Shown: in pieces, positions 1 to 9,783 of the stretch
Layout: each line of letters begins with the position of its first letter
How positions within the stretch are numbered: the stretch's first letter is position 1
From: Farysia itapuensis
Lineage: Eukaryota; Basidiomycota; Ustilaginomycetes; Ustilaginales; Ustilaginaceae
Assembly (NCBI GenBank): GCA_023212645.1
Contig: JALBYC010000015.1
Coordinates: forward strand, 62,001 to 126,000
Length of the DNA stretch: 64,000 nt
Direction: 5' to 3'
Position numbers and translations under genes: made by a program
Notes under the pieces: model-generated
Database searches by the model: none
Told to the model about the DNA's origin: nothing
The model's input: the letters and a program-made list of their open reading frames with translations, nothing else

Positions 1-979
1 AATCAGCGCCCAACATCCCATTTCGCGTTTCCTTGTACGAAGCGCCGGGAGACGCCTTTTCACCACCAAAGTAGTGGTCCAATCTCTTGAGTGCTTCTGT
101 TTCACCACCACCGTACGGGAAAGCCGAGTGCGGGACGTTGAGATCGGCGCCCGAGGAGGACAAGACTTTGGACAGTAGCTCCTTGTGGCCCAACACTGGC
201 TCGGCTAGCAGTGGCTTGAGCAAAGATGCTTCGACCTCTTCTGGCTTGCTGAGCGCTTCCTTGGTGGTGAGGTTGTACACCCCTGGTGCGTCACCGAGTC
301 TGTTGACGCTCTCTGTGGGGAAGGGTTTGAGCTTGTCGGGCGCCGGCTCCGGCGCACGGAACATGTCGGACCCCTCGACCTGTTTCCGAAAGTGGGTAAA
401 GACGTCTGGCAGATCCTTGACTGCAAAGCCCAAGTCTTGCGGGTGAATCAGGCTCTTGCCGTGCAACAGCTTGAGGGGACATTGCAAGTCTTGAAGCTGG
501 CTCGACAGACGCTTCTCGACATTGACTTCTTCGGTATTGATCTCCTTGCCCATAAAGACGCCCTCGACCGTGTCGCCGCTGTCTCGGATGGATTTGATGA
601 GGGAAGGAATGACGCTTTCCGGTGTTCCTGCAAAGATGGCTAGGTCGCTGCCTACGCTGCGTAGTCGATCGCGAAGGTCAAAGACGGAGCGATTGATAAA
701 CTTGGCCCGATGCAGACCGGTACGCCATAGGCCCAATGTTCTCGTCTTTGCCATTTGCGAATCGCCCTTTCCGCCGCCCTGCTTGCCTGCCTTTTGCAAA
801 CCGTGGAAGCCAGACACTTCGACATGACGTTGATCCCAGATGTACACCGGTACGACATGTGTCACTGCGTTCTTGAACTTGGCCGATGAAGGGGTTGGAT
901 CCGCACACAGATGCAGTACAGGGTGATCGTGCAGCCGCAAATCATTGCGAAGCACCGCGATCAACACGTTCTTGGTCAT
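1..979 (-). CDS. Cryptochrome DASH, 3' end cut off by the window edge
   Basis: The frame opens at an ATG at 979 and runs without a stop to base 1, giving about 326 residues of the N-terminal part. The start reads like a photolyase/cryptochrome alpha-beta domain (NVLIAVLRNDLRLHDHPVLH), with VVPVYIWDQRHV and a long linker. The visible end has the pair GGETEALKRLDHYFGG and YKETRNGMLGAD, which in CRY-DASH leads into the FAD-binding helical domain. Members of this family bind FAD and MTHF, repair cyclobutane dimers mainly in single-stranded DNA, and can act as blue-light sensors. The FAD-binding half lies outside the window, so completeness cannot be judged. The gene is divergent from the Hsp110 gene across a 318-bp gap. 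Family assignment is strong; a photosensory versus repair role is not decidable here. Confidence 0.9.
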   Translation of the reverse strand, partial: MTKNVLIAVLRNDLRLHDHPVLHLCADPTPSSAKFKNAVTHVVPVYIWDQRHVEVSGFHGLQKAGKQGGGKGDSQMAKTRTLGLWRTGLHRAKFINRSVFDLRDRLRSVGSDLAIFAGTPESVIPSLIKSIRDSGDTVEGVFMGKEINTEEVNVEKRLSSQLQDLQCPLKLLHGKSLIHPQDLGFAVKDLPDVFTHFRKQVEGSDMFRAPEPAPDKLKPFPTESVNRLGDAPGVYNLTTKEALSKPEEVEASLLKPLLAEPVLGHKELLSKVLSSSGADLNVPHSAFPYGGGETEALKRLDHYFGGEKASPGASYKETRNGMLGAD

Positions 980-1297
980 GATGGTGGGTAGAGTTCAGCG
1001 TGACGACCATCTTGTGTGCGCCTTACGTGCTTGCTACTGCTCCTCCTCAGCTCCTCCACACTGGGATCCAGAAGATCTTGTTGCAGGATTACTTAAGGGT
1101 AGGACCCTGCATAACGCGTCAAGCGCAATGACGACAGCTGTTAGAGTGCAGCTTACAGTCTCGCACGAAACCTTCGCGAACTTTCAAGAAGCAAGAAGAA
1201 CGAAAAAGTTGAACAAAAGCGCATACACACCAACAAAGATGGTTTTGTACAGACAGCCCAACACACTTCCCTTCTACCACACACTCTATCTTCAATC
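980..1297. promoter_or_regulatory. Shared divergent promoter between CRY-DASH and the Hsp110 gene
   Basis: This 318-bp stretch separates two divergent start codons and contains no supported gene. It must carry both promoters. The only motif I can name with confidence is the heat-shock element listed separately, 108 bp upstream of the Hsp110 ATG. I see no convincing TATA box. Confidence 0.7.
1173..1190 (+). promoter_or_regulatory. Heat-shock element, four perfect alternating units
   Basis: The bases read TTCgcGAActTTCaaGAA: four inverted 5-bp units with exact two-base spacing, the textbook site for trimeric Hsf1. It lies just upstream of an Hsp70-superfamily gene, where such a site is expected. 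A GAA further upstream (1167-1169) is one base out of register and is not counted. Confidence 0.85.
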
Positions 1298-3679
1298 ATG
1301 TCGGTCGTAGGTATCGATATCGGAAACGCCTCGTCCAAGATTGGTGTCGCCCGTGCTCGCGGTGTCGACATCATCGCAAACGAGGTCTCGAACCGAGCCA
1401 CCCCTTCTCTCGTCTCCTTTGGTCAAAAGGCACGAGCCCTCGGCGAGTCTGCCGCAACTGCCCAAACCTCCAACTTTAAAAACACCATTGGCTCCTTGAA
1501 ACGACTCGTAGGACGTACGCTCAACGATCCCGAAGTGCAGTCCATCGAAAAGCAGTTTATCAATGCCGAGCTCGTCGATGTCAAGGGCGAGGTCGGTGTC
1601 AAGGTTCGCCTGGCGGGCGAGCAACAGGTGTACTCTGCCACTCAATTGCTAGGCATGTACCTCGGCAAGCTGCGTGACACTACCTCGAAAGAACTCGGCG
1701 GTGCTGGCGTCAGTGACGTTGTGCTCTCCACTCCACTTTGGTTCACAGATGCTCAGCGACGTGCCATGCTCGACGCTGCAGAAATCGCTGGCCTCAACCC
1801 CTTGCGCCTGCTGAACGACACCACTGCCACAGCCCTCGGATACGGTATCACCAAGACAGACTTGCCTGAAGCCGACAACCCGCGTAACGTCGTCTTCTGC
1901 GATATTGGTCACTCCTCCTACCAAGTCTCTGTTGTCTCCTTCAGCAAAGGTCAACTTACAGTGTTGAGCACGGCCGCCGACCGCAACTTTGGTGGTCGTG
2001 ACTTTGATCGTGCTCTCCTCCTCCATTTTGCCGAAGAGTTCAAGGGCAAGTACAAGATCGACGTCCTCTCCCAGCCCCGAGCCACCTTCCGACTCTTGGC
2101 CGGCTGCGAACGTTTGAAAAAGGTTCTGTCGGCCAACGCCTTTGCACCACTCAACGTCGAGAACCTGATGGAGGACATTGATGCAAGCTCTACACTTAAG
2201 CGTGAAGAATTCGAGCAGCTCATCTCGCCTCTCTTGCAGCGCATCACTGTGCCGCTCGAGAGCGCTCTTTCCCAGTCTGGATTGACCAAGGACCAGATCG
2301 ACTCGATCGAAATGGTTGGTGGCTCGTCGCGTGTGCCCGCACTCAAGGACAGCATCTCGGCCTTCTTTGGCAAGCAGCTCTCCTTCACATCCAACCAAGA
2401 CGAGGCTGTTGCCCGTGGATGCACCCTGTCGTGCGCCATTCTCTCGCCTGTCTTCAAGGTACGCGAGTTTAGCGTACACGATGCCACACCCTACTCAATC
2501 AAAGTTACATGGGACAAGGCTGCCGATGTCCCCGATGAGGACACCGAGCTGGTTGTCTTCCAGCCCAACAACCCCATTCCTTCCACCAAGATTCTTACCT
2601 TCTACCGTAAAGAGGACTTTGCGCTGCAGGCTCACTACGCTCAGCCCGATCTGATCCCACAGGGCATCAACCCGTGGATCGGCAACTTTAGCATCAAGGG
2701 TGTCAAGCCCAACGCCGAAGGCGACCACAGCATTGTCAAGGTCAAGGCTCGTCTCAATCTGCACGGCGTGCTCAACTTTGAGTCTGCCTACACGGTGGAA
2801 GAGATTGAGAAAGAGGAGGAAGTGCCAGTCACTGACCCTGCTGCCATGGAAACCGATGGCGACAAGGACGCTGCGCCCAAGACCGAGAAGCGCAAAGTCA
2901 AGAAGCTGCAACGCAAGGCAGATCTCCGAATCGTCTCTGGCTTCACTGGTGGCAAGGACGCCGCCCTGGTCGGCGAGATGAAGGAGCTCGAGGGTCAGCT
3001 CTTTAGCAACGACAAGCTCGTCCTCGACACCGAGGACCGCAAGAACGCGCTCGAGGAAATGATCTACGACCAGCGCTCCAAGCTCGACGATCGCTACAAG
3101 CTCTTTGTCACGCCAGAAGAGAAGGAAAAGTACCTCACAGCGCTCAACGCCCAGGAAGAGTGGCTCTACTCTGACGAAGGTGAAGATGCCACCAAGTCGG
3201 CTTACGTCGAGCGCATTGACTCGCTACAAAAGATTGGCAAGCCGATTCAATTCCGCCACTCTGAGTTCCAGGATCGACCGAAAGCAGCCTCTGTCCTTCG
3301 TGAGGCCATCAACAAGTACATGGAGATGGCGCAGGGCGGTGACGAGCAGTACGCCCACATTTCCGAGGCGGACAAGCAGACGGTGATTGAAAAGTGCGCC
3401 ACCGTGGCAAAGTGGCTGGACGACGGTCTGTACAAGCAGTCGGAACTGCCCAAGAATGCGGATCCCAAGATTGTCTCTGCCGACATGCTCAAGAAGAAGG
3501 ACGAGGTGATCTACGCCTGTCACCCGATCATGAGCAAGCCCAAGCCTCGTGTTGAGACACCTGCACCTGCACCTGATGCCGCCAAGGACAGCAAGAAGCC
3601 GGAGCCTGCCGCTGAAGACGCTGCCAAGCCCACAGACGCACCCACCGAAGACGGTCCTGGCGAAATGGACGTCGACTAA
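1298..3679 (+). CDS. SSE1: Hsp110-type chaperone (Sse1-like), nucleotide exchange factor for Hsp70
   Basis: This single-exon gene encodes 793 residues. Residues 1 to about 385 form the Hsp70-superfamily ATPase: GIDIGNASSKIGVA phosphate loop, DNTTATALGYGI near 173, CDIGHSSYQVSVV near 203, and MVGGSSRVPALKDSI near 340. The Hsp110 signature NEVSNRATPSLVSF replaces the canonical Hsp70 sequence. The C-terminal half has the beta domain, an acidic insertion (KEEEVPVTDPAAMETDGDKD) and a helical region typical of Hsp110, and it ends in acidic MDVD. Yeast Sse1 is about 693 residues, so this copy is longer, mostly in the loops and tail. In the family it acts in the cytosol, exchanging nucleotide on Ssa-type Hsp70 and holding unfolded clients. 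A perfect heat-shock element lies 108 bp upstream, so heat induction through Hsf1 is likely. It is convergent with PRO2 downstream. Confidence 0.95.
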   Translation: MSVVGIDIGNASSKIGVARARGVDIIANEVSNRATPSLVSFGQKARALGESAATAQTSNFKNTIGSLKRLVGRTLNDPEVQSIEKQFINAELVDVKGEVGVKVRLAGEQQVYSATQLLGMYLGKLRDTTSKELGGAGVSDVVLSTPLWFTDAQRRAMLDAAEIAGLNPLRLLNDTTATALGYGITKTDLPEADNPRNVVFCDIGHSSYQVSVVSFSKGQLTVLSTAADRNFGGRDFDRALLLHFAEEFKGKYKIDVLSQPRATFRLLAGCERLKKVLSANAFAPLNVENLMEDIDASSTLKREEFEQLISPLLQRITVPLESALSQSGLTKDQIDSIEMVGGSSRVPALKDSISAFFGKQLSFTSNQDEAVARGCTLSCAILSPVFKVREFSVHDATPYSIKVTWDKAADVPDEDTELVVFQPNNPIPSTKILTFYRKEDFALQAHYAQPDLIPQGINPWIGNFSIKGVKPNAEGDHSIVKVKARLNLHGVLNFESAYTVEEIEKEEEVPVTDPAAMETDGDKDAAPKTEKRKVKKLQRKADLRIVSGFTGGKDAALVGEMKELEGQLFSNDKLVLDTEDRKNALEEMIYDQRSKLDDRYKLFVTPEEKEKYLTALNAQEEWLYSDEGEDATKSAYVERIDSLQKIGKPIQFRHSEFQDRPKAASVLREAINKYMEMAQGGDEQYAHISEADKQTVIEKCATVAKWLDDGLYKQSELPKNADPKIVSADMLKKKDEVIYACHPIMSKPKPRVETPAPAPDAAKDSKKPEPAAEDAAKPTDAPTEDGPGEMDVD

Positions 3680-3790
3680 AGATACTCCACCACACCCTGC
3701 TCTCAATAAACGAACCGCCTTTTCCCCCCCTTAACATGGTTTAAAATAGATATATGTTTCTTCTGTTGCTGAATGTTTGTTGGCTCGTGG

Positions 3791-5206
3791 CTACAAAGAG
3801 GGGAAGGATGGAGGGAGGGGTAGGTTGGAGTGAGCCCATTTGCGACCGGTGTTGAAGTCAGAGGCTGTTTGTGGACCTGTTTTGCCAGGTTGACTGCCGT
3901 TGGCGACGTATTTGTAGATGACGAGGCCGTCCAGGCCGACCGGTCCACGGGCGTGGGTCTTGCCGGTGCTGATTCCCACTTCTGTGCCCAGGCCGAATCT
4001 GAATCCGTCGGCGAAGCGGGAAGAGATGTTGACAAAGACGTTGGCGCTGTTGAGGCTGCGTACGAACTTGTCTGCTGCAGCGTTGGGCGTGGTTGGTGCG
4101 GTGAGGAGGATGTCGGTATGGCCCGAGGAGTGCGCGGCAATGTGCGAGATGGCCGAGTCGAGATCCGGCACAACCTGGACTGCGAGCACAAGGTCGAGGA
4201 ATTCAGTGTGGTAGTCTTGCTCTTGTGCGGGGACCAGCTTGCCCGTGGCTGCCGTGTCGGATGTCAATGCTGAGAGCGAGGCTGGGTCGCAACGCAGCTC
4301 AACACCAGCGGTGAGCAGCTCGCGCGCTAGCTTGTCCCAGAACCCAGAGTGCAAATGGTCCTGGTGGATGAGTAGTGTTTCCAGCGCGTTGCATGCGGCA
4401 GGATAGTCTGTCTTGGCGTCCCGGACTGTGCCAATGGCAAGCTCCAGTGGGGCATCGCTGTGAACGTAGCCAATACATAACCCGTCGGCGTGGCCCATGA
4501 CAGGCATTCGAGCGTCACGTTGAATCGCTTTCACCAACTCATTGCTGCCGCGCGGAATGACGAGATCGATGTAGTCGTCCAGATGCAGCAGGCTCTGGAT
4601 ATCCTGGCGTGTCTCGACAGTCTGAATGAGTCCCGCTTCTAGTCCGGCGTGGGCGAGGGCTTCGGCGATGACGCGGGACAGGTGTGCGGCGGTGTGGCGA
4701 GATTCTTTGCCGCCTTTGAGGATGGCAGCGTTGCCAGACTTGATCGCCAGACTGGCAATGTTGACCACCACTTCCGGTCGCGCCTCGAATATGCACAGCA
4801 GCACGCCTATTGGGCAAGTGACGCGCCATAGATCAATCGGTCCTTGTGTGCTCGATGCTTCTGCTAATCTCTTTGCCCACGTCACTTTGTCCAACGGAGA
4901 CTCGAGTCGTGCGACGTCCGACACGCCTTGCAGCATCGACTCCCACTTTCCCGGTTTGCTAAACAGGTCCAACCGTGATGCTAGTGCTGCCGACAGTTTC
5001 CCTTGTGCGACGAGAGTCTGTGCTTCTGCCATGTCCTGCTCGTTGGCTGTTCGAATGGCATCTTTGTTCGCCTCAAGTGCGGCCCGGATGGCCAACAGTG
5101 CTGACGAACGAGTCTCGTCCGCTGATGACGATGTCGCCAACGAATGCGATGACGCTTCGAATGCCAGGCGTGCTCTTTGAGCGATCTGCTCCGCTGTCAA
5201 GGCCAT
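3791..5206 (-). CDS. PRO2: Gamma-glutamyl phosphate reductase (proline synthesis)
   Basis: The product is 471 residues from the ATG at 5206. An in-frame ATG at 5332 would add 42 residues with no family resemblance, so I chose the inner one, where MALTAEQIAQRARLAFEA starts the conserved fold. It is an aldehyde-dehydrogenase-superfamily enzyme that reduces gamma-glutamyl phosphate to glutamate semialdehyde with NADPH, the second step of proline synthesis. Visible motifs are CPIGVLLCIFEARPEVVVNI, the nucleotide-binding SGNAAILKGGKES, VIPRGSNELV, the catalytic cysteine near residue 270 in DYPAACNALETLL, and NASSRFADGFRFGLGTEVGIS-type C-terminal sequence (here N-I-S-S-R-F). Length is normal for the family. 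It is divergent from the bL34m gene. Confidence 0.95.
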   Translation of the reverse strand: MALTAEQIAQRARLAFEASSHSLATSSSADETRSSALLAIRAALEANKDAIRTANEQDMAEAQTLVAQGKLSAALASRLDLFSKPGKWESMLQGVSDVARLESPLDKVTWAKRLAEASSTQGPIDLWRVTCPIGVLLCIFEARPEVVVNIASLAIKSGNAAILKGGKESRHTAAHLSRVIAEALAHAGLEAGLIQTVETRQDIQSLLHLDDYIDLVIPRGSNELVKAIQRDARMPVMGHADGLCIGYVHSDAPLELAIGTVRDAKTDYPAACNALETLLIHQDHLHSGFWDKLARELLTAGVELRCDPASLSALTSDTAATGKLVPAQEQDYHTEFLDLVLAVQVVPDLDSAISHIAAHSSGHTDILLTAPTTPNAAADKFVRSLNSANVFVNISSRFADGFRFGLGTEVGISTGKTHARGPVGLDGLVIYKYVANGSQPGKTGPQTASDFNTGRKWAHSNLPLPPSFPSL

Positions 5207-5538
5207 CCTGTATTGGTCGAGGGCAAGACGAGTCACCAACTGCGAAGAAATGGACAAAAGGCCGGCCAATTGTTTGTGCCGGCCGTTTCCAGGGGGGGCG
5301 TTTAACGTTTCTCTTCGTACAAAGACTCCCATTTTTTCAAGATTCCCAATTTTGTTTCATTTGAATGTTAGAGTATCTAAATTCCCAGCTGAGCTGGCCG
5401 AGCTGGCGCGCTGCGCGCTGGCGACCGACGCCGTGATGGCCTAACATTCGGAGCCAAATTGTTTGATGGTTAACTGCGAGACTGCAGCTTGGCAATCACA
5501 ATTTTGCACTTCTCACTCTGATCTTCATCACGATCACC
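5207..5538. other. Gap between PRO2 and bL34m, divergent promoters
   Basis: These 332 bases hold no supported gene. A pyrimidine/AT-rich stretch around 5330-5370 is followed by a GC-rich run near 5390-5430. I recognise no specific regulatory site. Confidence 0.5.
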
Positions 5539-5949
5539 ATGCCGAGAATCGCACCCTTCCGTCCATTGCTCAGGCGCATCAACGCTGCTTCAGTGTCAGC
5601 TTCTGTCGCAGCGGCACCGACGACGAGCGCAAGTACTGTTGCAGCGTCGTTCGTGGCAAGAAAGTCCTCGACGAGCCGCACATCTCTCCAGGCAATTCGC
5701 AGTCCACTCTTGGGCTCGACGCCGCTGTTGGCAACTCGCACACTCGCACCACACCCGCTTTCCCTACTGCCCTCACTCTCCGGCCTTTCATTACAACAAA
5801 CACGAGCGACAACGTATGGCGCAGAATACCAGCCCTCGCAGCGCAAACGTAAGCGCAAGCACGGCTTCCTCTCCCGCATCAAGACCAAAAACGGCCGCAA
5901 GACCCTTATGAGACGGCGCTTCCGAGGCAGATATAACCTGTCTCACTAG
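5539..5949 (+). CDS. Mitochondrial large-subunit ribosomal protein bL34m
   Basis: The product is 136 residues. The last 43 or so are the bL34 core, [20 protein letters not shown] followed by [17 protein letters not shown], matching bacterial L34, which is extremely basic and about 45 residues long. The preceding 90 residues are rich in Ser, Thr, Ala, Leu and Arg with almost no acidic residues, as expected of a mitochondrial presequence that is removed after import. It would sit at the core of the mitoribosomal large subunit. The ATG at 5539 has a good context (ACCATGC). No intron is needed. Confidence 0.93.
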   Translation: MPRIAPFRPLLRRINAASVSASVAAAPTTSASTVAASFVARKSSTSRTSLQAIRSPLLGSTPLLATRTLAPHPLSLLPSLSGLSLQQTRATTYGAEYQPSQRKRKRKHGFLSRIKTKNGRKTLMRRRFRGRYNLSH

Positions 5950-6033
5950 TTTCTGCACCATTCCACTCTCTCACAAGGTCTTCATGATCTAGTCAATTGC
6001 ATAGATTTCTTGTCCAAAGCGAAGAGTGCGTGA

Positions 6034-6962
6034 TTAAGAAAAGTCGGAGGCCGGTCCAGTCTAGTATGTATGAATGAGAGCGAGCAGTGGGTCAGTCATG
6101 CGCTTCGCTGCGACTCCATCTTGCTGCGAAACTTACCATGATGAGTCCGACTGAGGTTCGTAAAGAGGGAGATCGATGAGCGGACAGGTGGGGAACAAAG
6201 ATGGTCAGTATTACCAAAAGTGCGTGAGACGCGAATCACAACATACCGATGAGGCCAAATAGGCCCAAGATAGAGCTGAACACTTCGACAATCAAGATCT
6301 TGACAAAGAGCTGCGGATCCGCGGCGTCGGCAATCGCCGCGTTACTGCCCGTGATGCCGACAGCGACACCGCAACACAAGTTGCACATTCCCACCGTAAG
6401 ACCGCCCCAGAAGAGCACGTGGCCGGTGAGGTAGTTTTGCGGTGTCCAAAGTCCATCTGCCGTTCCGCTGCTCAAGTTGCCCGTGATCTTGGCCGAGAAG
6501 ACGATCGCCATGATAACACCGTAGATGGCTACAACTTCGCAGAATATGATCCTGTTTGCACATCGCAGCAAAGGTCAGTATTGGCGCAAGAGACGCTTCT
6601 GCGGCTGAAGGAGATACATACGAGACGAGGTTCTTTGTTGTAATGCGAGGTGCCCGTACACCACCGCCAAGAATACTGGCGCCAGTGATAAAGATACCCC
6701 ATCCAGCTCCAATGACTGAGAGGCCAATACAGAGACCAATACCAATCATTGCCCAAGCATATGGCGAGGTCTCCTCCAAGAATTGTCCCACATTGAACGA
6801 CTCTCCATTGCCTGTACATGCGCGAGAATAGCAAGGTCAGTAAACTTGTAGAAGGGATTGCAAAGGAAGTCGACCGGACGTACCAGTAAGAAGCATGTAC
6901 AGCCCGACAGCAGAAAGGGTAGACAGCGTAGAACCGCCCGTCAACGCAAGTGTAGAGACCAT
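6034..6962 (-). CDS. VMA16: V-ATPase proteolipid subunit c'' (five exons, one of 14 nt)
   Basis: I assemble five exons: 6884-6962, 6622-6811, 6247-6551, 6137-6150 and 6034-6060, all with GT..AG introns. The product is 204 residues ending in [12 protein letters not shown]. The order is an N-terminal hydrophobic segment (VGLYMLLTG), then [39 protein letters not shown] with the conserved glutamate in FCE, and a last pair containing [20 protein letters not shown] and [20 protein letters not shown]. This is the five-helix c'' type, not the four-helix c subunit. It forms part of the Vo proton-conducting ring of the vacuolar H+-ATPase. The fourth exon is only 14 nt, yet it is needed to give the family's GLIVGLIM sequence. 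Exon ends were placed by eye but the frame closes exactly. Confidence 0.93.
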
Positions 6963-7172
6963 GGTGAGGTCCTGTATCTGCAGCTAGCCGAAGTCGAGGT
7001 CCTCGGTGTCACAGCAGCGATCGACAGGTGTACGTTACGACGAGGTAAGGTCGGATGAGCCAAAGGGGGTCTCTGCGCTCACCACACCAAATCTCGAAAA
7101 TGATCTGACCACAAAACTCACGGGTCTAACACGATATTCCTCATAATTTCATTTCGCGTTTCGAGTGTTTTT

Positions 7173-9614
7173 TCAGCCTTGCTGTTCCATGCCGCCATCG
7201 GGATCAGCGTAACTGGAGCTCTTGTGCTTAGGCGTAAAGCTCCACTCGTCAGGAGTCTTGCCGAGGAACATTTCCGAGATCTTGACCCAGTCATTGGCGT
7301 TGCTGCTCGCCAGTAGTGTCTCGAGCGAGTCTCTGCCTTTGTACAGTGGTGGACGGTCGTTGAGCCTCGTGGGTAAGAATTCAAGCAGACCCGTAGGTAC
7401 GTAGCGGTGGGTGAAGCTCAGCATCTCGCACAGGAAGCGGCGTGTGGTGTTGACACCATGAGTGTCAGAGCCCCAATGTGAGACACCGTACTCGGCAAAT
7501 TGACGGATCATGTCGAGTCGCTCTCGCGAAGAAATGTCCCAGTCCCTTCGCTCTTTGATCTCTGTGAACAGCCACGGTTTGATGAGCGCTCCGCGGGCAA
7601 TCATCTCACCGTCAACACCCGTTTTCTCCATGCGCTCGTAGTAGTCTTGCCAAGAAAAGACGTCTCCGTTGCCGTAGATGGGAATCGGGACCATTTCCTC
7701 TTCGTCTGCGTGGCGCGATTCTTCGTTCCACGTGCGAACACTGGAGCGCAACGTGTCGGCGCAGGTCCGGATATATCCCCAATCGGCGTCATTCTTGTAT
7801 CTTTGCTTGCGTGATCGGCCATGCAATGTCGCTGCTGAGACGCCCCATTCGGTCTGCAGGCGCGAAAAAAGTTTGTGTGTCGTCTGCTTGCTCGACGTTC
7901 CAGTCCGTAATTTGATCGTTAGCGGTGTGTCTCCCAGGACTGCGTTCATACCTCGCACGATCTTCGACAACTTTGTGGGATGGTCGAGCAGCGCAGATCC
8001 TGCGCCCTTGTTGAAGACCAGGTCGATCGGGCATCCGCAATTGATGTCGACAAAGTCTAGACCGTCTCCCACTTCCCGCTTCAGTGCCTCGGCGACGGGC
8101 ACTAACAGGTCCGGTTTCCCACCACAAAGTTGAGTGCCAAAGATTCGCTCGCCCTCCCAGCGCCGCACCAATGACCATTCCGCAGAGTTCCCATGCAGGA
8201 AGGACTCCGCAAGCCCCATTTCGCCACAGTGAATGTCTGAGCCGAACGACGAGCAGATCCGTCGGAAAGGCAGGTTGCCCGTCGTAGTCAAAGGCGCCAG
8301 GTACAACTCGCCCTTCCAGTTCAGCCTCCGTTTCTCCGAAGGACGGATTCGGGCAACATCCAAACTGCTTGTGGTTGCTGCCGCCTCAGTCATACGGCTG
8401 GCAGTGTTCGAATTGCGCATCGAGTTCTCTAGATCTTCCAGCTCTTCTTCTGCGTTTGCAGATGCAATCCGCAGTGGGCCCTTGCCAGCAGTCGTGCCAT
8501 GTGGATCTGACTGCGCCAAATCGCGACTCTCTGTCTCCAGTGCTGTGAGGGTGGCTTTGGTGAGTGGAAGGGGGTATTTACGCACGCGCATAGCTTTCAT
8601 TCCTTCGCTCGTGCCGAAGTTGAGCTCCTCCTGATCGACATCACCGCCCGTGGGCAGCGTAAACACCTTGGATCTGCTTCTCCATCTAGCCGTTTGAGCG
8701 GCGTCAGATGCCATTTCAAGTCCTGAGCCGGCGTAACCAGTTGCCTCAGCAGGAGAGGAAACGGCCAGACGCGAGGGTCCGACGATACGGATATGTGAGC
8801 CGAGAAAACGACACTTCCACCCCATCGTGCAGAAACCTTTCCGAGCAGAGATCGGACAAGTCGTCGTCAAGTCTAGACTTTGATGCGCTGGGTCTAGCTG
8901 TACTGTCTTGGGTCCTTCTACGCTTCTGACAAAGGTCGTCTCGCTCTCTGCTGTGTCGATCGCGATGGGTGTGAGAGAGTATCGCTCGGTGAGGAACCTG
9001 TTTCGCTCTGAGTATTCATCGCTTTCTTTGGCGATCAACACTTCGGGTGTAGGGGGCAGGTAGATGTCTCGTACTTTCTCTTGAAGGTAGGCTACCAAGT
9101 CGTGGCTGAACTTGCACCCTGCTTCACCAAATTTACACCCCGTCTCGCCCTTGCTTAAGAACCCGTGACAGAGGCCTTTACTGTCCTTGAGTGGGGCGAA
9201 GGCTCTGTTCTTATTCTGACCGCCCTTTTTCCCAGTGTCAGCATCACCATTCTGCGACGCCGCTTTGGCTTTCTTGGCGTCTCGTTCGGCGGCCCATTTG
9301 GCGGCTGCCTCCTCCCTCCGTGCACGTTTCCTAGCTGCGCCTTTGAGCTTTTTGACTGGCTCTGTTGTTGCAGTTTCTCCATTTGCGTTGTCATGAGCAG
9401 CTTCTGGTCGAGTGGCTGCAGGGTTAGTTCCGCGCTCGGCAGCGTCATCGTCAGCCGACTTGAGAGCATCACGACTGGACGCGGGTTTGGGCAGCAAATA
9501 TTCTTTCTTGATGGGCGCAATTCCCGGCGTGTACTTGTCATTAGGTCCGTACACAGGATGCTTCCACTCCGACTGTTCCAAGCCGACTGGCTCGCTGCTG
9601 ACTGCCACGGACAT
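7173..9614 (-). CDS. DUS3: tRNA-dihydrouridine(47) synthase
   Basis: The product is 813 residues in one exon. The N-terminal part is basic and disordered, with a coiled KR-rich segment. Two CCCH zinc fingers follow, near residues 148-172 ([19 protein letters not shown]) and 256-278 ([16 protein letters not shown]). The FMN-dependent Dus barrel starts near 436 with [20 protein letters not shown] and continues with [39 protein letters not shown] and YGNGDVFSW. This architecture is that of Dus3, which reduces U47 in the variable loop of cytosolic tRNAs and has been linked to mRNA dihydrouridine. Yeast Dus3 is about 670 residues; the extra length here is in linkers. No intron is seen. The short upstream region carries a heptamer repeat. 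Confidence 0.95.
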   Translation of the reverse strand: MSVAVSSEPVGLEQSEWKHPVYGPNDKYTPGIAPIKKEYLLPKPASSRDALKSADDDAAERGTNPAATRPEAAHDNANGETATTEPVKKLKGAARKRARREEAAAKWAAERDAKKAKAASQNGDADTGKKGGQNKNRAFAPLKDSKGLCHGFLSKGETGCKFGEAGCKFSHDLVAYLQEKVRDIYLPPTPEVLIAKESDEYSERNRFLTERYSLTPIAIDTAESETTFVRSVEGPKTVQLDPAHQSLDLTTTCPISARKGFCTMGWKCRFLGSHIRIVGPSRLAVSSPAEATGYAGSGLEMASDAAQTARWRSRSKVFTLPTGGDVDQEELNFGTSEGMKAMRVRKYPLPLTKATLTALETESRDLAQSDPHGTTAGKGPLRIASANAEEELEDLENSMRNSNTASRMTEAAATTSSLDVARIRPSEKRRLNWKGELYLAPLTTTGNLPFRRICSSFGSDIHCGEMGLAESFLHGNSAEWSLVRRWEGERIFGTQLCGGKPDLLVPVAEALKREVGDGLDFVDINCGCPIDLVFNKGAGSALLDHPTKLSKIVRGMNAVLGDTPLTIKLRTGTSSKQTTHKLFSRLQTEWGVSAATLHGRSRKQRYKNDADWGYIRTCADTLRSSVRTWNEESRHADEEEMVPIPIYGNGDVFSWQDYYERMEKTGVDGEMIARGALIKPWLFTEIKERRDWDISSRERLDMIRQFAEYGVSHWGSDTHGVNTTRRFLCEMLSFTHRYVPTGLLEFLPTRLNDRPPLYKGRDSLETLLASSNANDWVKISEMFLGKTPDEWSFTPKHKSSSYADPDGGMEQQG

Positions 9615-9730
9615 GCTTCACTTGGTGGTGCATAAGGCAGACACTTTACGGCAATCAAGATTTCTGAACGAAAAAAAAAAAGTTGCGGCGAATTGGGCGA
9701 ATCGTGTAAGATCAGAATGTTTACGAAAAG

Positions 9731-9757
9731 CAGCTAGCAGCTAGCAGCTAGCAGCTA
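9731..9757. repeat. Heptamer microsatellite CAGCTAG, 3.9 copies
   Basis: Three exact copies of CAGCTAG and a partial fourth lie in the 169-bp gap upstream of DUS3. Because the unit contains AGCT and CTAG, the run is partly self-complementary and could fold. Confidence 0.9.
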
Positions 9758-9783
9758 TAGCAACGCAGCTAAATGCTAAATCT

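Noticed and set aside
1649..2479. 276-codon frame opposite the Hsp110 gene
   Set aside because: It is the antisense shadow of a strongly conserved coding region and has no motif of its own.
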